Assembly: GCA_002354095.1 (NCBI GenBank)
Contig: DEKX01000034.1
Coordinates: 1-28,955 of the forward strand
DNA from: Prevotella sp. UBA2711
GTDB taxonomy: Bacteria > Bacteroidota > Bacteroidia > Bacteroidales > Bacteroidaceae
DNA length: 28,955 bases
Direction: 5' to 3'
Positions 21,682 to 28,955 of this stretch are shown here, one piece after another. A model generated the notes under the pieces. The model saw only the letters and a program-made list of their open reading frames with translations. It made no database searches and had not been told where the DNA came from. Each line of letters starts with the position of its first letter. Position 1 is the first letter of the stretch. The position numbers and the translations under genes were made by a program.

Positions 21682-21962
21682 TTATTTATGTAGTTGGTTG
21701 ATTATCTCTTTTAATTGTCGCTTCACCTCCGCTTTCACCATATCGCGTATGGTAAACAGGAGTCTGGCTTGATCTTCAGTATAGCTGCTGGCTGCCTGGT
21801 GCCTGCGGTTTGGTTGAGTGTTTGGTGACTTCTGGTCCATTGACGTGTCGTAATTACCTCCATGCGGGCACTGTCGGGACTGGGTGCCTCTCCGTGAACG
21901 CATGGAACCGCAAGCCACCACATCATAACCATCAGAACGGTGATAAGAGCACTTCTCTTCAT
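21682..21962 (-). pseudogene. Small secreted protein gene, apparently frameshifted
   Basis: Two overlapping frames each hold half of a plausible protein. From 21962 one frame gives a clear signal peptide (MKRSALITVLMVMMWW..., ending near CVHG) and about 40 more residues, but runs to a stop at 21735. Another frame, open from 21972, gives an unconvincing start but a charged helical C-terminus (ARLLFTIRDMVKAEVKRQL) ending at 21682. That tail is the part repeated at 19268-19312. A -1 shift between about 21890 and 21780 would join them. The -7 box and leader length favour the 21962 start. First gene of the operon; 27 bp to the next gene. Confidence 0.6.
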
Positions 21963-21983
21963 AAGGATTCACAATTATGCGGA

Positions 21984-21991
21984 CAAAGTTA
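21984..21991 (-). promoter_or_regulatory. -7 box TAACTTTG of the secreted-protein operon
   Basis: Exact TAnnTTTG on the minus strand, leader about 17 nt to 21962. Two AGTTCAT heptamers lie upstream (22000-22013), as at the fba promoter. Confidence 0.65.
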
Positions 21992-22023
21992 CATAAAAAA
22001 GTTCATAGTTCATAATTATTTTG

Positions 22024-22031
22024 TAATTTTG
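22024..22031 (+). promoter_or_regulatory. -7 box TAATTTTG of metY
   Basis: Exact consensus, leader about 21 nt to the ATG at 22056. Confidence 0.65.
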
Positions 22032-22055
22032 CACCAAAATTTGAATGAGTAGAAT

Positions 22056-23339
22056 ATGGACAAGAAATTACGAATTGGCTCACTTTGTGTGCAGGCTGGT
22101 TACAAAGCAAAGAACGGAGAACCTATAGAGTTACCGATTATTCAGAGTACAACCTTTAAGTATGACGACTCTGACGAGATGGCGCAGTTGTTTGACCTGA
22201 AGAAAGAGGGGTATTTCTATACCCGTCTGCAGAACCCCACCAATGATGCTGTGGCTGCTAAGATTGCTGCATTGGAAGGCGGCGTCGGCGCGGTGCTGAC
22301 CTCCTCGGGACAGGCTGCCAATTTCTATGCGCTGTTCAATATCTGTGAGGCAGGCGACCATTTCGTAACTTCCAACGAGATTTATGGTGGCACCTTTAAT
22401 CTCTTCGGGGTGACGCTGAAGAAGTTAGGCATCGAGTGTACCTTCGTATCGCCTGAGGCCAGCGATGAGGAAATACAGGCTGCCTTCCGTCCGAATACCA
22501 AGGCGATGTTCGGAGAGACCATCACCAACCCCGGCTGTGCCGTGCTGGACATTGAGCGCTTCGCACGCATAGCCCATCAGAACGGGGTGCCCCTCATTAT
22601 CGACAACACGTTTGCCACACCTATCAACTGCCGTCCTTTTGAGTGGGGAGCCGACATCGTGACCCACTCCACCACGAAATACATGGACGGCTTTGCCACA
22701 CAGGTGGGCGGCGCTGTCGTTGATAGCGGTAACTTCGACTGGATGAAATATGCCGAGAAATTCCCCGGCCTATGCACTCCCGATGAGTCGTACCACGGAC
22801 TGACCTATGTGAAGGCTTTCGGCAAGATGGGCTATACCACCAAACTGGTGGCTCAGCTGATGCGCGACTTAGGCTCGATTCCTGCTCCGCAGAACTCCTT
22901 CCTCCTGAATATGGGACTGCAGACACTGCACCTGCGTATGCCACAGCACTGCAAGAACGCCCAGCGTGTGGCAGAGTTCCTGCACGACTGTCCGAAGGTG
23001 GCTTGGGTACACTACTGCGGACTGAAAGATGACAAATACTATGAGCTCGGTCAGAAATACCTGCCTAACGGCTCGTGCGGCGTGATTGCCTTCGGACTGA
23101 AGGGTGACCGCGAGACTGCCATCAAATGGATGGACTCGCTTGAGATGATCAACATCGTGACCCACGTGGCTGATGCCCGCACCTGTGTGCTGCATCCTGC
23201 CAGCCATACCCACCGCCAACTCAGCGACGAGCAGCTGCGCGAAGCCGGTGTGGCTCCCGACCTGATTCGTCTGTCGGTTGGTATTGAGGACGTGGAGGAT
23301 ATTCTTGACGACATCAAGCAGGCACTAGAGAAAATTTAA
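22056..23339 (+). CDS. metY: O-acetylhomoserine sulfhydrylase (PLP-dependent)
   Basis: 427 residues, the length of the MetY branch of the Cys/Met metabolism PLP enzymes. The PLP-binding Lys is Lys208 in HSTTKYMDG, with Asp183 in IIDNTFATP, the YTRLQNPT substrate segment at 55-62 and SSGQAANF at 83-90. It joins O-acetylhomoserine and sulfide to homocysteine (methionine synthesis by direct sulfhydrylation). The DASS transporter gene follows after 32 bp and shares the terminator at 24904-24947, so the two form an operon. Confidence 0.93.
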   Translation: MDKKLRIGSLCVQAGYKAKNGEPIELPIIQSTTFKYDDSDEMAQLFDLKKEGYFYTRLQNPTNDAVAAKIAALEGGVGAVLTSSGQAANFYALFNICEAGDHFVTSNEIYGGTFNLFGVTLKKLGIECTFVSPEASDEEIQAAFRPNTKAMFGETITNPGCAVLDIERFARIAHQNGVPLIIDNTFATPINCRPFEWGADIVTHSTTKYMDGFATQVGGAVVDSGNFDWMKYAEKFPGLCTPDESYHGLTYVKAFGKMGYTTKLVAQLMRDLGSIPAPQNSFLLNMGLQTLHLRMPQHCKNAQRVAEFLHDCPKVAWVHYCGLKDDKYYELGQKYLPNGSCGVIAFGLKGDRETAIKWMDSLEMINIVTHVADARTCVLHPASHTHRQLSDEQLREAGVAPDLIRLSVGIEDVEDILDDIKQALEKI

Positions 23340-23371
23340 TGATTATCAACCATATTAATATTTAAAGAAGT

Positions 23372-24877
23372 ATGTTTCACATTTACAAAGGCTACGAACT
23401 TGTGGAGGCTTACCACAAGATGCGTATGGCAAGGCGTTTTCACCCCAGCGAGGGATTCAAGAAAACTACTCAGGCTATCATCGTACTCATCGTGACGCTG
23501 TTCCTCTGGAATATGCCATCGGAATGGTATGGCATCCAGGGACTGACCGTCGTACAACAGCGTATTATCGCTATCTTTGCTTTCGCCACCCTGATGTGGA
23601 TTCTGGAGGTTGTCTCCTCATGGGCTACGTCTGTGGCAATTATCGGACTGATGCTGCTCTTCGCTTCGGACAGCGGTATCAAGTGGATGTGCAACCCCGA
23701 CGAGGTGGGCAGTCTGCTCAGCTACAAGTCGGTGATGGCTACCTTTGCCGACCCGGTCATCATGCTGTTCATCGGCGGTTTCATCCTCGCCATCGCAGCC
23801 ACGAAGACAGGACTGGACGCCCAACTGGCAAAAGTGCTGCTCAAGCCCTTCGGCAACAAGAGTGACAATGTGTTGCTGGGCTTTATCCTCATCACGGGTC
23901 TGTTCTCGATGTTCGTGTCGAATACGGCAACGGCAGCCATGATGCTGACCTTTCTGACACCCGTGTTCCGCCAATTGCCCCCCGAGGGTAAGGGACGTAT
24001 CGCCATGGCACTGTCTATCCCCGTGGCAGCCAACCTCGGTGGTATGGGAACGCCCATCGGTACACCTCCCAATACCATTGCCCTGAAATACTTGAACGAC
24101 CCTGAGGGGCTGAACATGCAACTGGGTTTCGGCGAGTGGATGATGTTCATGACACCATTGGTCATTATTCTCCTGCTCTTAGGATGGTACCTGCTGAAAA
24201 CACTCTTCCCCTTCAGTCAGAAGACCGTGGAGCTGGAGATAGAGGGAGAGATGAAGAAAGACAAGCATACCTACATCGTCATTGTGACCTTCTTCCTGAC
24301 GGTAGCCCTCTGGTTGCTGGATGCCGTGACTGGCATCAACTCCTATACCGTTGCCCTGGTACCATTTGTGGTGTTCGCCCTAACGGGTGTGATTAACAAG
24401 CGCGACCTGGAACAGATCAACTGGAGCGTTATCTGGATGGTTGCCGGCGGCTTCGCCTTAGGCTACGGACTGAATGCATCAGGACTGGCTGCCAATGCCG
24501 TAGAGAGCATTCCCTTCGGCGACTTCTCTCCCATACTCATCCTATTGCTCTCAGGACTCATCTGCTATCTCCTTTCCAACTTCATCAGCAACTCGGCTAC
24601 TGCAGCCCTGCTGATGCCGATTCTGGCTGTGGTATGTGCGGCTATGGGCGACAAGCTGGATGCCATCGGAGGCACGCCCACCGTTCTGATTGGAGTGGCT
24701 ATCGCTGCTTCGAGTGCGATGGTACTGCCCATCTCCACCCCGCCGAATGCTTTGGCATACGCTACCAATCTGGTACAGCAGAAAGACATGTCGAAGATCG
24801 GACTGATTATGGGTATTATCAGCATGGCGTTGGGCTACATTCTGCTCTATTTCTTAGGTACACTACACGTACTTTAA
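23372..24877 (+). CDS. DASS family (SLC13) sodium-coupled anion transporter
   Basis: 501 residues, about 11-12 membrane segments. Two SNT-type signatures mark the inverted repeats: VSNTATAAMML (about residues 189-199) and ISNSATAALLMP (about 409-420), each followed by a proline-rich turn (GTPIGTPPN; ISTPPNALAY). The family moves di- and tricarboxylates such as succinate, or sulfate, with sodium. The substrate cannot be decided from sequence. A hydrophilic N-terminus of about 35 residues is cytoplasmic. It sits behind metY, which would make a sulfur-related or C4-dicarboxylate role equally open. Confidence 0.92.
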   Translation: MFHIYKGYELVEAYHKMRMARRFHPSEGFKKTTQAIIVLIVTLFLWNMPSEWYGIQGLTVVQQRIIAIFAFATLMWILEVVSSWATSVAIIGLMLLFASDSGIKWMCNPDEVGSLLSYKSVMATFADPVIMLFIGGFILAIAATKTGLDAQLAKVLLKPFGNKSDNVLLGFILITGLFSMFVSNTATAAMMLTFLTPVFRQLPPEGKGRIAMALSIPVAANLGGMGTPIGTPPNTIALKYLNDPEGLNMQLGFGEWMMFMTPLVIILLLLGWYLLKTLFPFSQKTVELEIEGEMKKDKHTYIVIVTFFLTVALWLLDAVTGINSYTVALVPFVVFALTGVINKRDLEQINWSVIWMVAGGFALGYGLNASGLAANAVESIPFGDFSPILILLLSGLICYLLSNFISNSATAALLMPILAVVCAAMGDKLDAIGGTPTVLIGVAIAASSAMVLPISTPPNALAYATNLVQQKDMSKIGLIMGIISMALGYILLYFLGTLHVL

Positions 24878-24903
24878 CAGATTGTAAACATTATACGAAA
24901 AAT

Positions 24904-24947
24904 AATAGGGAATTTTCTTGGCAGTTACAAGAAAATTCCCTATTTTT
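24904..24947 (+). terminator. Strong terminator of metY-DASS operon
   Basis: A perfect 17-bp stem, AATAGGGAATTTTCTTG (24904-24920) with CAAGAAAATTCCCTATT (24928-24944), a 7-nt loop, and then TTT. Its end overlaps the gdhA -7 box. Confidence 0.92.
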
Positions 24948-24948
24948 G
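24941..24948 (+). promoter_or_regulatory. -7 box TATTTTTG of gdhA, inside the terminator
   Basis: Exact TAnnTTTG. The first four bases are the last stem bases of the terminator and the rest is its T tail. A possible -33 (TTGG at 24918) falls at the stem-loop junction with a 19-nt spacer. Leader about 46 nt. Confidence 0.65.
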
Positions 24949-24997
24949 CAGTACCAATATAGCAAAGTGTAAGTTTAACGAATAAAACCTTAAAACT

Positions 24998-26335
24998 ATG
25001 AACGTTGAGAAAATTATGCAAGACCTGGCAAAGAAGCATCCAGGCGAAGTGGAGTACTTACAAGCTGTACGCGAAGTGTTGGAATCTATTAAGGACGTGT
25101 ACAACCAGCATCCGGAATTTGAAAAGGCAAAAATTGTGGAGCGCATCGTGGAACCGGAGCGTATTATCACCTTCCGTGTACCTTGGGTGGACGACAAGGG
25201 TGAGGTACAGGTGAACATCGGTTACCGTGTGCAGTTCAACAGTGCTATCGGTCCGTATAAGGGCGGTCTGCGCTTCCATGCCTCGGTCAACCTGAGCATT
25301 CTGAAGTTCCTGGGATTCGAGCAGACTTTCAAGAATGCACTCACCACACTGCCTATGGGCGGTGGCAAGGGCGGTAGTGACTTCTCGCCACGCGGCAAGA
25401 GCGATGCCGAAATCATGCGCTTCTGCCAGGCTTTCATGTGCGAACTGTATAAGGTAATCGGTCCTGATGTGGATGTGCCTGCCGGCGACATCGGTGTGGG
25501 CGGTCGCGAGATTGGCTATCTGTTTGGCATGTATAAGAAACTGACCAGCCAATTCCACGGTGCTACGCTCACCGGTAAAGGTCTGGAATGGGGCGGAAGT
25601 ATTCTGCGTCCAGAAGCTACGGGATATGGTGCACTGTACTTCGTTCATCAGATGATGCAGACCCATGGACTGGACATCAAGGGTAAGACGGTGGCACTCT
25701 CCGGATTCGGTAATGTGGCTTGGGGCGCAGCTAAGAAGGCTACTGAGCTGGGTGCCAAGGTGATTACCATCAGCGGACCTGACGGCTACATCTACGACCC
25801 AGCAGGACTGGATGCTGAGAAGATTGACTATCTGTTGGAGCTTCGTTCATCGGGCAACGACATCTGTCAGCCTTACGCCGACGAATTCCCCGGCAGTCAG
25901 TTCTTCGAAGGCAAAAAGCCTTGGGAACAGAAGGCTGATATCTACTTGCCCTGCGCCACGCAGAATGAACTCAATGGCGACGATGCCGACAAGATTCTGG
26001 CCTACAAGCCTCTCTGTGTAGCTGAGGTGAGCAACATGGGTTGTACGGCTGATGCTGTCAACAAGTTTATTGCTGCCGGACAGCTGTTTGCACCTGGTAA
26101 GGCGGTGAATGCGGGTGGTGTGGCTACCTCCGGTCTGGAGATGACCCAGAACTCGATGCGCATTGCATGGACGGGCGAGGAGGTTGACCAGAAGTTGCAC
26201 CACATCATGTCTGGCATCCATGAACAGTGTGTACGCTATGGCAAGGAGGGCAACTACATTAATTATGTGAAGGGTGCCAATGTTGCCGGCTTCATGAAGG
26301 TAGCCAAAGCCATGCTGGCTCAAGGCATTGTGTAA
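24998..26335 (+). CDS. gdhA: Glutamate dehydrogenase (NADP-type, hexameric)
   Basis: 445 residues, the length of the bacterial hexameric class. Substrate site GPYKGGLRFH (85-94) with Lys88, LPMGGGKGGSDF (118-129) with Lys124, PAGDIGVGGRE (161-171), and the Rossmann nucleotide loop GFGNVAWG (236-243). It makes glutamate from 2-oxoglutarate and ammonium, a main nitrogen-assimilation route in Bacteroidales. Family length and segments favour NADP(H), but the cofactor is not proven by sequence alone. Single-gene unit between two strong terminators. Confidence 0.96.
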   Translation: MNVEKIMQDLAKKHPGEVEYLQAVREVLESIKDVYNQHPEFEKAKIVERIVEPERIITFRVPWVDDKGEVQVNIGYRVQFNSAIGPYKGGLRFHASVNLSILKFLGFEQTFKNALTTLPMGGGKGGSDFSPRGKSDAEIMRFCQAFMCELYKVIGPDVDVPAGDIGVGGREIGYLFGMYKKLTSQFHGATLTGKGLEWGGSILRPEATGYGALYFVHQMMQTHGLDIKGKTVALSGFGNVAWGAAKKATELGAKVITISGPDGYIYDPAGLDAEKIDYLLELRSSGNDICQPYADEFPGSQFFEGKKPWEQKADIYLPCATQNELNGDDADKILAYKPLCVAEVSNMGCTADAVNKFIAAGQLFAPGKAVNAGGVATSGLEMTQNSMRIAWTGEEVDQKLHHIMSGIHEQCVRYGKEGNYINYVKGANVAGFMKVAKAMLAQGIV

Positions 26336-26366
26336 GCAGGCGTTTTTTCGACTGCACTCCAAAAAA

Positions 26367-26409
26367 TTTTCCCCTGCACTCCGATTTTTTCTCGAGTACA
26401 GGGGAAAAA
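26367..26409. terminator. Bidirectional terminator between gdhA and the lipoprotein gene
   Basis: TTTTCCCCTG (26367-26376) pairs with CAGGGGAAAA (26399-26408). After a C/A mismatch the stem continues with ACTC/GAGT (26378-26381/26394-26397) around a 12-nt loop. The A run on the left and the GTTTTCT on the right supply T tracts for both directions. Confidence 0.85.
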
Positions 26410-26431
26410 GTTTTCTAACGTATCGCCTTTT

Positions 26432-27250
26432 TTACTTCCGTCTGGTGACGATGGTAATATCGTGGACATCGTTGGCTACATCATGGTTATTCACCGTTGC
26501 ACCCACACGAATCTGTGCCGTACCGTCCTTCAGTTTCTTGTCGGCAAGGATGGTGGCAGTATAGCGCACACCGCTGTTGGGGGCAATACTCTCCACATGG
26601 AGGTTAGGCGATATATACAGGTTCTTGTTTCCTGTCACATCATACACCATGGGCTGCACATCATAGAGGGTATGACGGGTATAGTTCATAATCTCGAAGG
26701 TAATCTGGCATTTCTCCCCCGCACGCAGAATGCCATCCTTATCCTCGTCCATAAAACGGGCATTACGGATAACGATGCGCTCAGGACGGGCAATGGGGGC
26801 AGAACCTTCTCCGATGTGGATGGTCTTTTCGGGAGCCTTTGCAGCCTGTTCGCCCTTCGGACCGGCAATGCCGATGTCTATACGGTCGTCACCACTGTTG
26901 GTGGCATCGAAACCGCTATGATCATATTGGGCTTGGTCCTGCTGACGACTTCCTTGTTCGTAGCCGTCATACTGGCGCTGGCGCTCTTCCATACGGCGGT
27001 GATAGCCTTCTATCTCCTCCTGACGTTTCTGATCGGCCTGTGCACCTATTGCCGCACCGACAGCAGCACCGCCTGCCATACCTACTATCGTTCCGATATC
27101 GCTACCGCGCCAGCCACCAGAGATTCCACCGATGGCAGAACCGAGGATGGCACCTATCGTACCACCTGCATAAGCACCTTGTCCGGTGTATGTACCACAA
27201 CTGCTCAATAGCAGTGCAGCACCAACTGTCCATATTCCAAACTTCTTCAT
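26432..27250 (-). CDS. Glycine-zipper outer-membrane lipoprotein
   Basis: 272 residues from Met at 27250; the frame is open to 27331, but that start precedes the promoter. Lipoprotein signal peptide with lipobox LSSC and lipidated Cys18. A glycine-zipper region (about 25-70) with repeated GxxxG spacing (GGTIGAILGSAIGG, GMAGGAAVGAAIGA) may insert in a membrane. A Gln/Arg-rich hydrophilic region (about 74-110) and a C-terminal beta domain (about 155-272, with MDEDKDGILRAGEKCQITFE) come after it. Glycine-zipper lipoproteins are structural or envelope-stress proteins of the outer membrane; the exact role is unknown. -7 box TATCTTTG, leader about 27 nt. Confidence 0.85.
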   Translation of the reverse strand: MKKFGIWTVGAALLLSSCGTYTGQGAYAGGTIGAILGSAIGGISGGWRGSDIGTIVGMAGGAAVGAAIGAQADQKRQEEIEGYHRRMEERQRQYDGYEQGSRQQDQAQYDHSGFDATNSGDDRIDIGIAGPKGEQAAKAPEKTIHIGEGSAPIARPERIVIRNARFMDEDKDGILRAGEKCQITFEIMNYTRHTLYDVQPMVYDVTGNKNLYISPNLHVESIAPNSGVRYTATILADKKLKDGTAQIRVGATVNNHDVANDVHDITIVTRRK

Positions 27251-27280
27251 AAGGCAATCATATTTTTGATATTCACGGTG

Positions 27281-27288
27281 CAAAGATA
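27281..27288 (-). promoter_or_regulatory. -7 box TATCTTTG of the glycine-zipper lipoprotein gene
   Basis: Exact consensus on the minus strand; decides the start at 27250 rather than 27331. Confidence 0.7.
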
Positions 27289-27365
27289 ATGATTTTCGAG
27301 AAATCCACAAGGGGTATTTCCCGAAAATCACGTAGGGGATTCCCTAATCTCCCCCCACCATTCAC

Positions 27366-27404
27366 AAAAAAGAATGGGGCGTTGCAGTCAGTGCAACGCC
27401 CCAT
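27366..27404 (-). terminator. Terminator of the rpoA-rplQ operon
   Basis: A perfect 13-bp stem, ATGGGGCGTTGCA (27374-27386) with TGCAACGCCCCAT (27392-27404), and a 5-nt loop. On the minus strand it is followed by TCTTTTTTG. It ends the long ribosomal-protein transcript that includes rpoA and rplQ. Confidence 0.93.
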
Positions 27405-27428
27405 TTGCTATCTAACAGTGTAAAAAAG

Positions 27429-27974
27429 TTATTCAGCCTTTGCTTCTTCAGCAGCAGGTGCTTCTTCCACCTTAGCCTCCTCAACAGCAGGAGCTTCTTC
27501 AGCCTTTGCCTCTTCAGCCTTAGGAGCCTCTTCGGCAGCAGCCTCAGCCTTAGGAGCTGATGACTTGCGTGAACGACGAGTCTTCTTCTCTGCCTTAGGA
27601 GTCTTGAGCATGTTCTCATCGAAGTCAACAAGCTCGATGAAAGCCATATCAGCACCGTCACCCAGACGAGAACCCAGTTTGATGATACGTGTGTAACCGC
27701 CGGGACGGTCGCCCACCTTCTGAGCTACTACACCGAAGAGCTCCTTAAGAGCCTCTTTATTCTGAAGGTAGCTGAATACTACACGACGAGAATTGGTGCT
27801 ATCGTCTTTTGAGCGTGTAATCAGTGGCTCAACATACTTCTTGAGTGCCTTTGCCTTGGCGAGGGTCGTAGTGATTCTTTTGTGCATAATCAGGGAAATG
27901 GCCATGTTGGCAAGCATGGCGCGACGATGATCTGCAGTACGGCCCAGATGATTAAATTTCTTTCCGTGTCTCAT
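27429..27974 (-). CDS. rplQ: Ribosomal protein bL17 with extended acidic tail
   Basis: 181 residues. The bL17 core is 1 to about 122 (MRHGKKFNHLGR, RRAMLANMA, ITTTLAKAKALKKYVEPLI, DRPGGYTRIIK). A tail follows: first basic (KTRRSRK, 131-137), then about 40 residues built from imperfect repeats of EEAP and EEAK. Long Ala/Glu/Lys tails on bL17 are known in Bacteroidetes; in most bacteria the protein is about 120-130 residues. 27 bp behind rpoA, same operon. Confidence 0.97.
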   Translation of the reverse strand: MRHGKKFNHLGRTADHRRAMLANMAISLIMHKRITTTLAKAKALKKYVEPLITRSKDDSTNSRRVVFSYLQNKEALKELFGVVAQKVGDRPGGYTRIIKLGSRLGDGADMAFIELVDFDENMLKTPKAEKKTRRSRKSSAPKAEAAAEEAPKAEEAKAEEAPAVEEAKVEEAPAAEEAKAE

Positions 27975-28001
27975 TTTTCGTTTTTTCTTTCTGCGGACAG
28001 A

Positions 28002-28955
28002 TTACTCCTTGTCCAATTTATACTTTGCAATATCGGTTCCAAACGACAGATTCAGACTCTCGAGCAAATCATCAAGCTCAGTGAGCGATTTCTTACCGAA
28101 GTTGCGGAACTTGAGAAGGTCAGTCTTATTGTACTGTACGAGATCACCAAGGGTCTCTACATCGGCTGCCTTCAGACAGTTGAGGGCACGAACTGAGAGG
28201 TTCATGTCAACCAACTTGGTCTTCAAGAGCTGACGCATGTGCAATACTTCCTCATCGAACTCCTGATTGGTCTCAGTATCGGTGTTCTCCAGCGTAATCT
28301 TCTCGTCTGAGAAGAGCATGAAGTGATAGATGAGGATTTTAGCAGCCTCCTTCAAGGCATCTTTCGGGTGAATGGAACCATCCGTCTGAATTTCCAGCAC
28401 AAGCTTGTCGTAGTCGGTCTTCTGCTCAACACGATAGGGCTCTACTGAATACTTCACATTACGGATTGGGGTGTAGATAGAGTCGATGGCTATCACATTG
28501 ACATCGGTACAGAACTCGCGGTTTTCATCTGCGGGCACATAACCACGTCCTTTATTGATAGTCAAATCTATCTGCATCGAAGCTTTGGAATCTAAATGAC
28601 AAATCACCAAATCGGGATTTAACACTTCAAATCCAGTCAGATACTTGCCTATATCACCGGCTTTAAACTCGGTAGAATTCTCAACGGTGATAGAGACTTT
28701 TTCGTTCTCGAATTCTTCCACTACTTGCTTGAACCGTACTTGCTTCAGGTTCAAGATAATGTTGGTCACGTCTTCCTTTACACCAGGTACTGATGAGAAC
28801 TCATGCTCAACACCACTGATACGAATGGTATTGATAGCATAGCCTTCGAGTGATGAAAGAAGAATGCGGCGCAGGGCGTTACCGATAGTAACACCGAAGC
28901 CGGGCTCCAAAGGACGAAATTCGAACTTGCCGAACTTGTCGTTAGCCTCCAACAT
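28002..28955 (-). CDS. rpoA: RNA polymerase alpha subunit (5' end cut by window edge)
   Basis: 317 residues visible. The N-terminal dimerisation domain (NALRRILLSSLEG at about 27-39) assembles core polymerase. The C-terminal helix-hairpin-helix domain (NLSVRALNCLKAADVETLGD and LLKFRNFGKKSLTEL, about 250-300) contacts promoter DNA and activators. The first visible codon is ATG at the window edge, but bacterial alpha subunits usually have 10-15 more residues before this MLEANDKFGKFEF segment, so the true start is probably outside. Stop codon 27 bp before rplQ. Confidence 0.97.
   Translation of the reverse strand: MLEANDKFGKFEFRPLEPGFGVTIGNALRRILLSSLEGYAINTIRISGVEHEFSSVPGVKEDVTNIILNLKQVRFKQVVEEFENEKVSITVENSTEFKAGDIGKYLTGFEVLNPDLVICHLDSKASMQIDLTINKGRGYVPADENREFCTDVNVIAIDSIYTPIRNVKYSVEPYRVEQKTDYDKLVLEIQTDGSIHPKDALKEAAKILIYHFMLFSDEKITLENTDTETNQEFDEEVLHMRQLLKTKLVDMNLSVRALNCLKAADVETLGDLVQYNKTDLLKFRNFGKKSLTELDDLLESLNLSFGTDIAKYKLDKE

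Noticed and set aside
21735..21962. Programmed -1 frameshift in the small secreted gene
   Set aside because: No X XXY YYZ slippery heptamer or stable downstream hairpin seen in the joinable interval; mutation or sequence error is simpler.
26462..27211. 249-residue plus-strand ORF
   Set aside because: Antisense to the glycine-zipper lipoprotein gene; the apparent hydrophobic and Cys/Thr-rich content mirrors the Gly/Ala codons of the real gene.
27251..27331. Upstream start of the glycine-zipper lipoprotein (adds 27 residues)
   Set aside because: It precedes the -7 box and would place the lipobox Cys too far from the N-terminus.
1..28955. tRNA or rRNA genes
   Set aside because: I saw no cloverleaf-like or rRNA-like sequence in the intergenic spaces; coding genes fill the rest. 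A covariance-model scan would be decisive.

Overview
The window looks like a chromosomal segment of a Bacteroidales bacterium, most likely Prevotella or a close relative. The evidence is the Bacteroidetes-type -7 promoter element (TAnnTTTG) in front of most genes, the absence of strong Shine-Dalgarno sites, the hpt-adk-obg-pgeF gene order, a DUF4831 protein, a short-LID adenylate kinase, a Bacteroidetes-type tyrosine recombinase, and an rpoA-rplQ pair at the right end. The assignment rests on protein and promoter character only; no search was run.

Layout. Positions 1-3731 are an accessory region. It holds 11-bp-phased repeats at the left edge, a small module of two convergent membrane-protein genes bounded by 73-bp imperfect inverted repeats that contain their promoters (159-910), a secreted/anchored basic protein followed by a DUF3990 (ADP-ribosyltransferase-like) protein, a long non-coding array with an 11/22-bp period (about 2124-2420), and a tyrosine recombinase whose stop codon abuts that array. 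Positions 3732-6899 (minus) are a core operon hpt-adk-obg-pgeF. It diverges from nnr (NAD(P)HX repair) plus a DUF4831 lipoprotein-like/secreted gene (6990-9578, plus). fba (class II aldolase) and aqpZ (aquaporin) follow on the minus strand, separated by a 399-bp spacer carrying a second 11-bp-phased repeat structure.

Positions 11826-15145 (minus) encode two overlapping dCache-HAMP sensor proteins: an upstream one whose phospho-acceptor His is replaced by Asp and which lacks an ATPase domain, and a downstream complete histidine kinase. No ordinary response regulator is adjacent. One gene away (16191-19202, minus) is a 1003-residue protein with two receiver-like domains joined to a PEP-synthase-type ATP-grasp domain but without the swivelling-His and PEP-binding domains. 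Between them, on the plus strand, is a fusion of a YqiA-like alpha/beta hydrolase with a 5'-nucleotidase-like HAD domain that has lost its catalytic Asp residues.

Positions 19329-21962 (minus) are an apparent four-gene operon of secreted proteins: a frameshifted small gene, a protein with 16-residue beta repeats, and two unknowns. A relic of the first gene lies behind the last one. The rest is metabolic and core: metY plus a DASS transporter, gdhA (whose promoter is nested in the preceding terminator), a glycine-zipper lipoprotein, rplQ and the 3' part of rpoA.

Most unusual signals: the 11/22-bp helical-phase repeat arrays at three intergenic places, the inverted-repeat-bounded two-gene module, the kinase/pseudokinase pair with a possible receiver-ATP-grasp target, and the hydrolase/dead-nucleotidase fusion.
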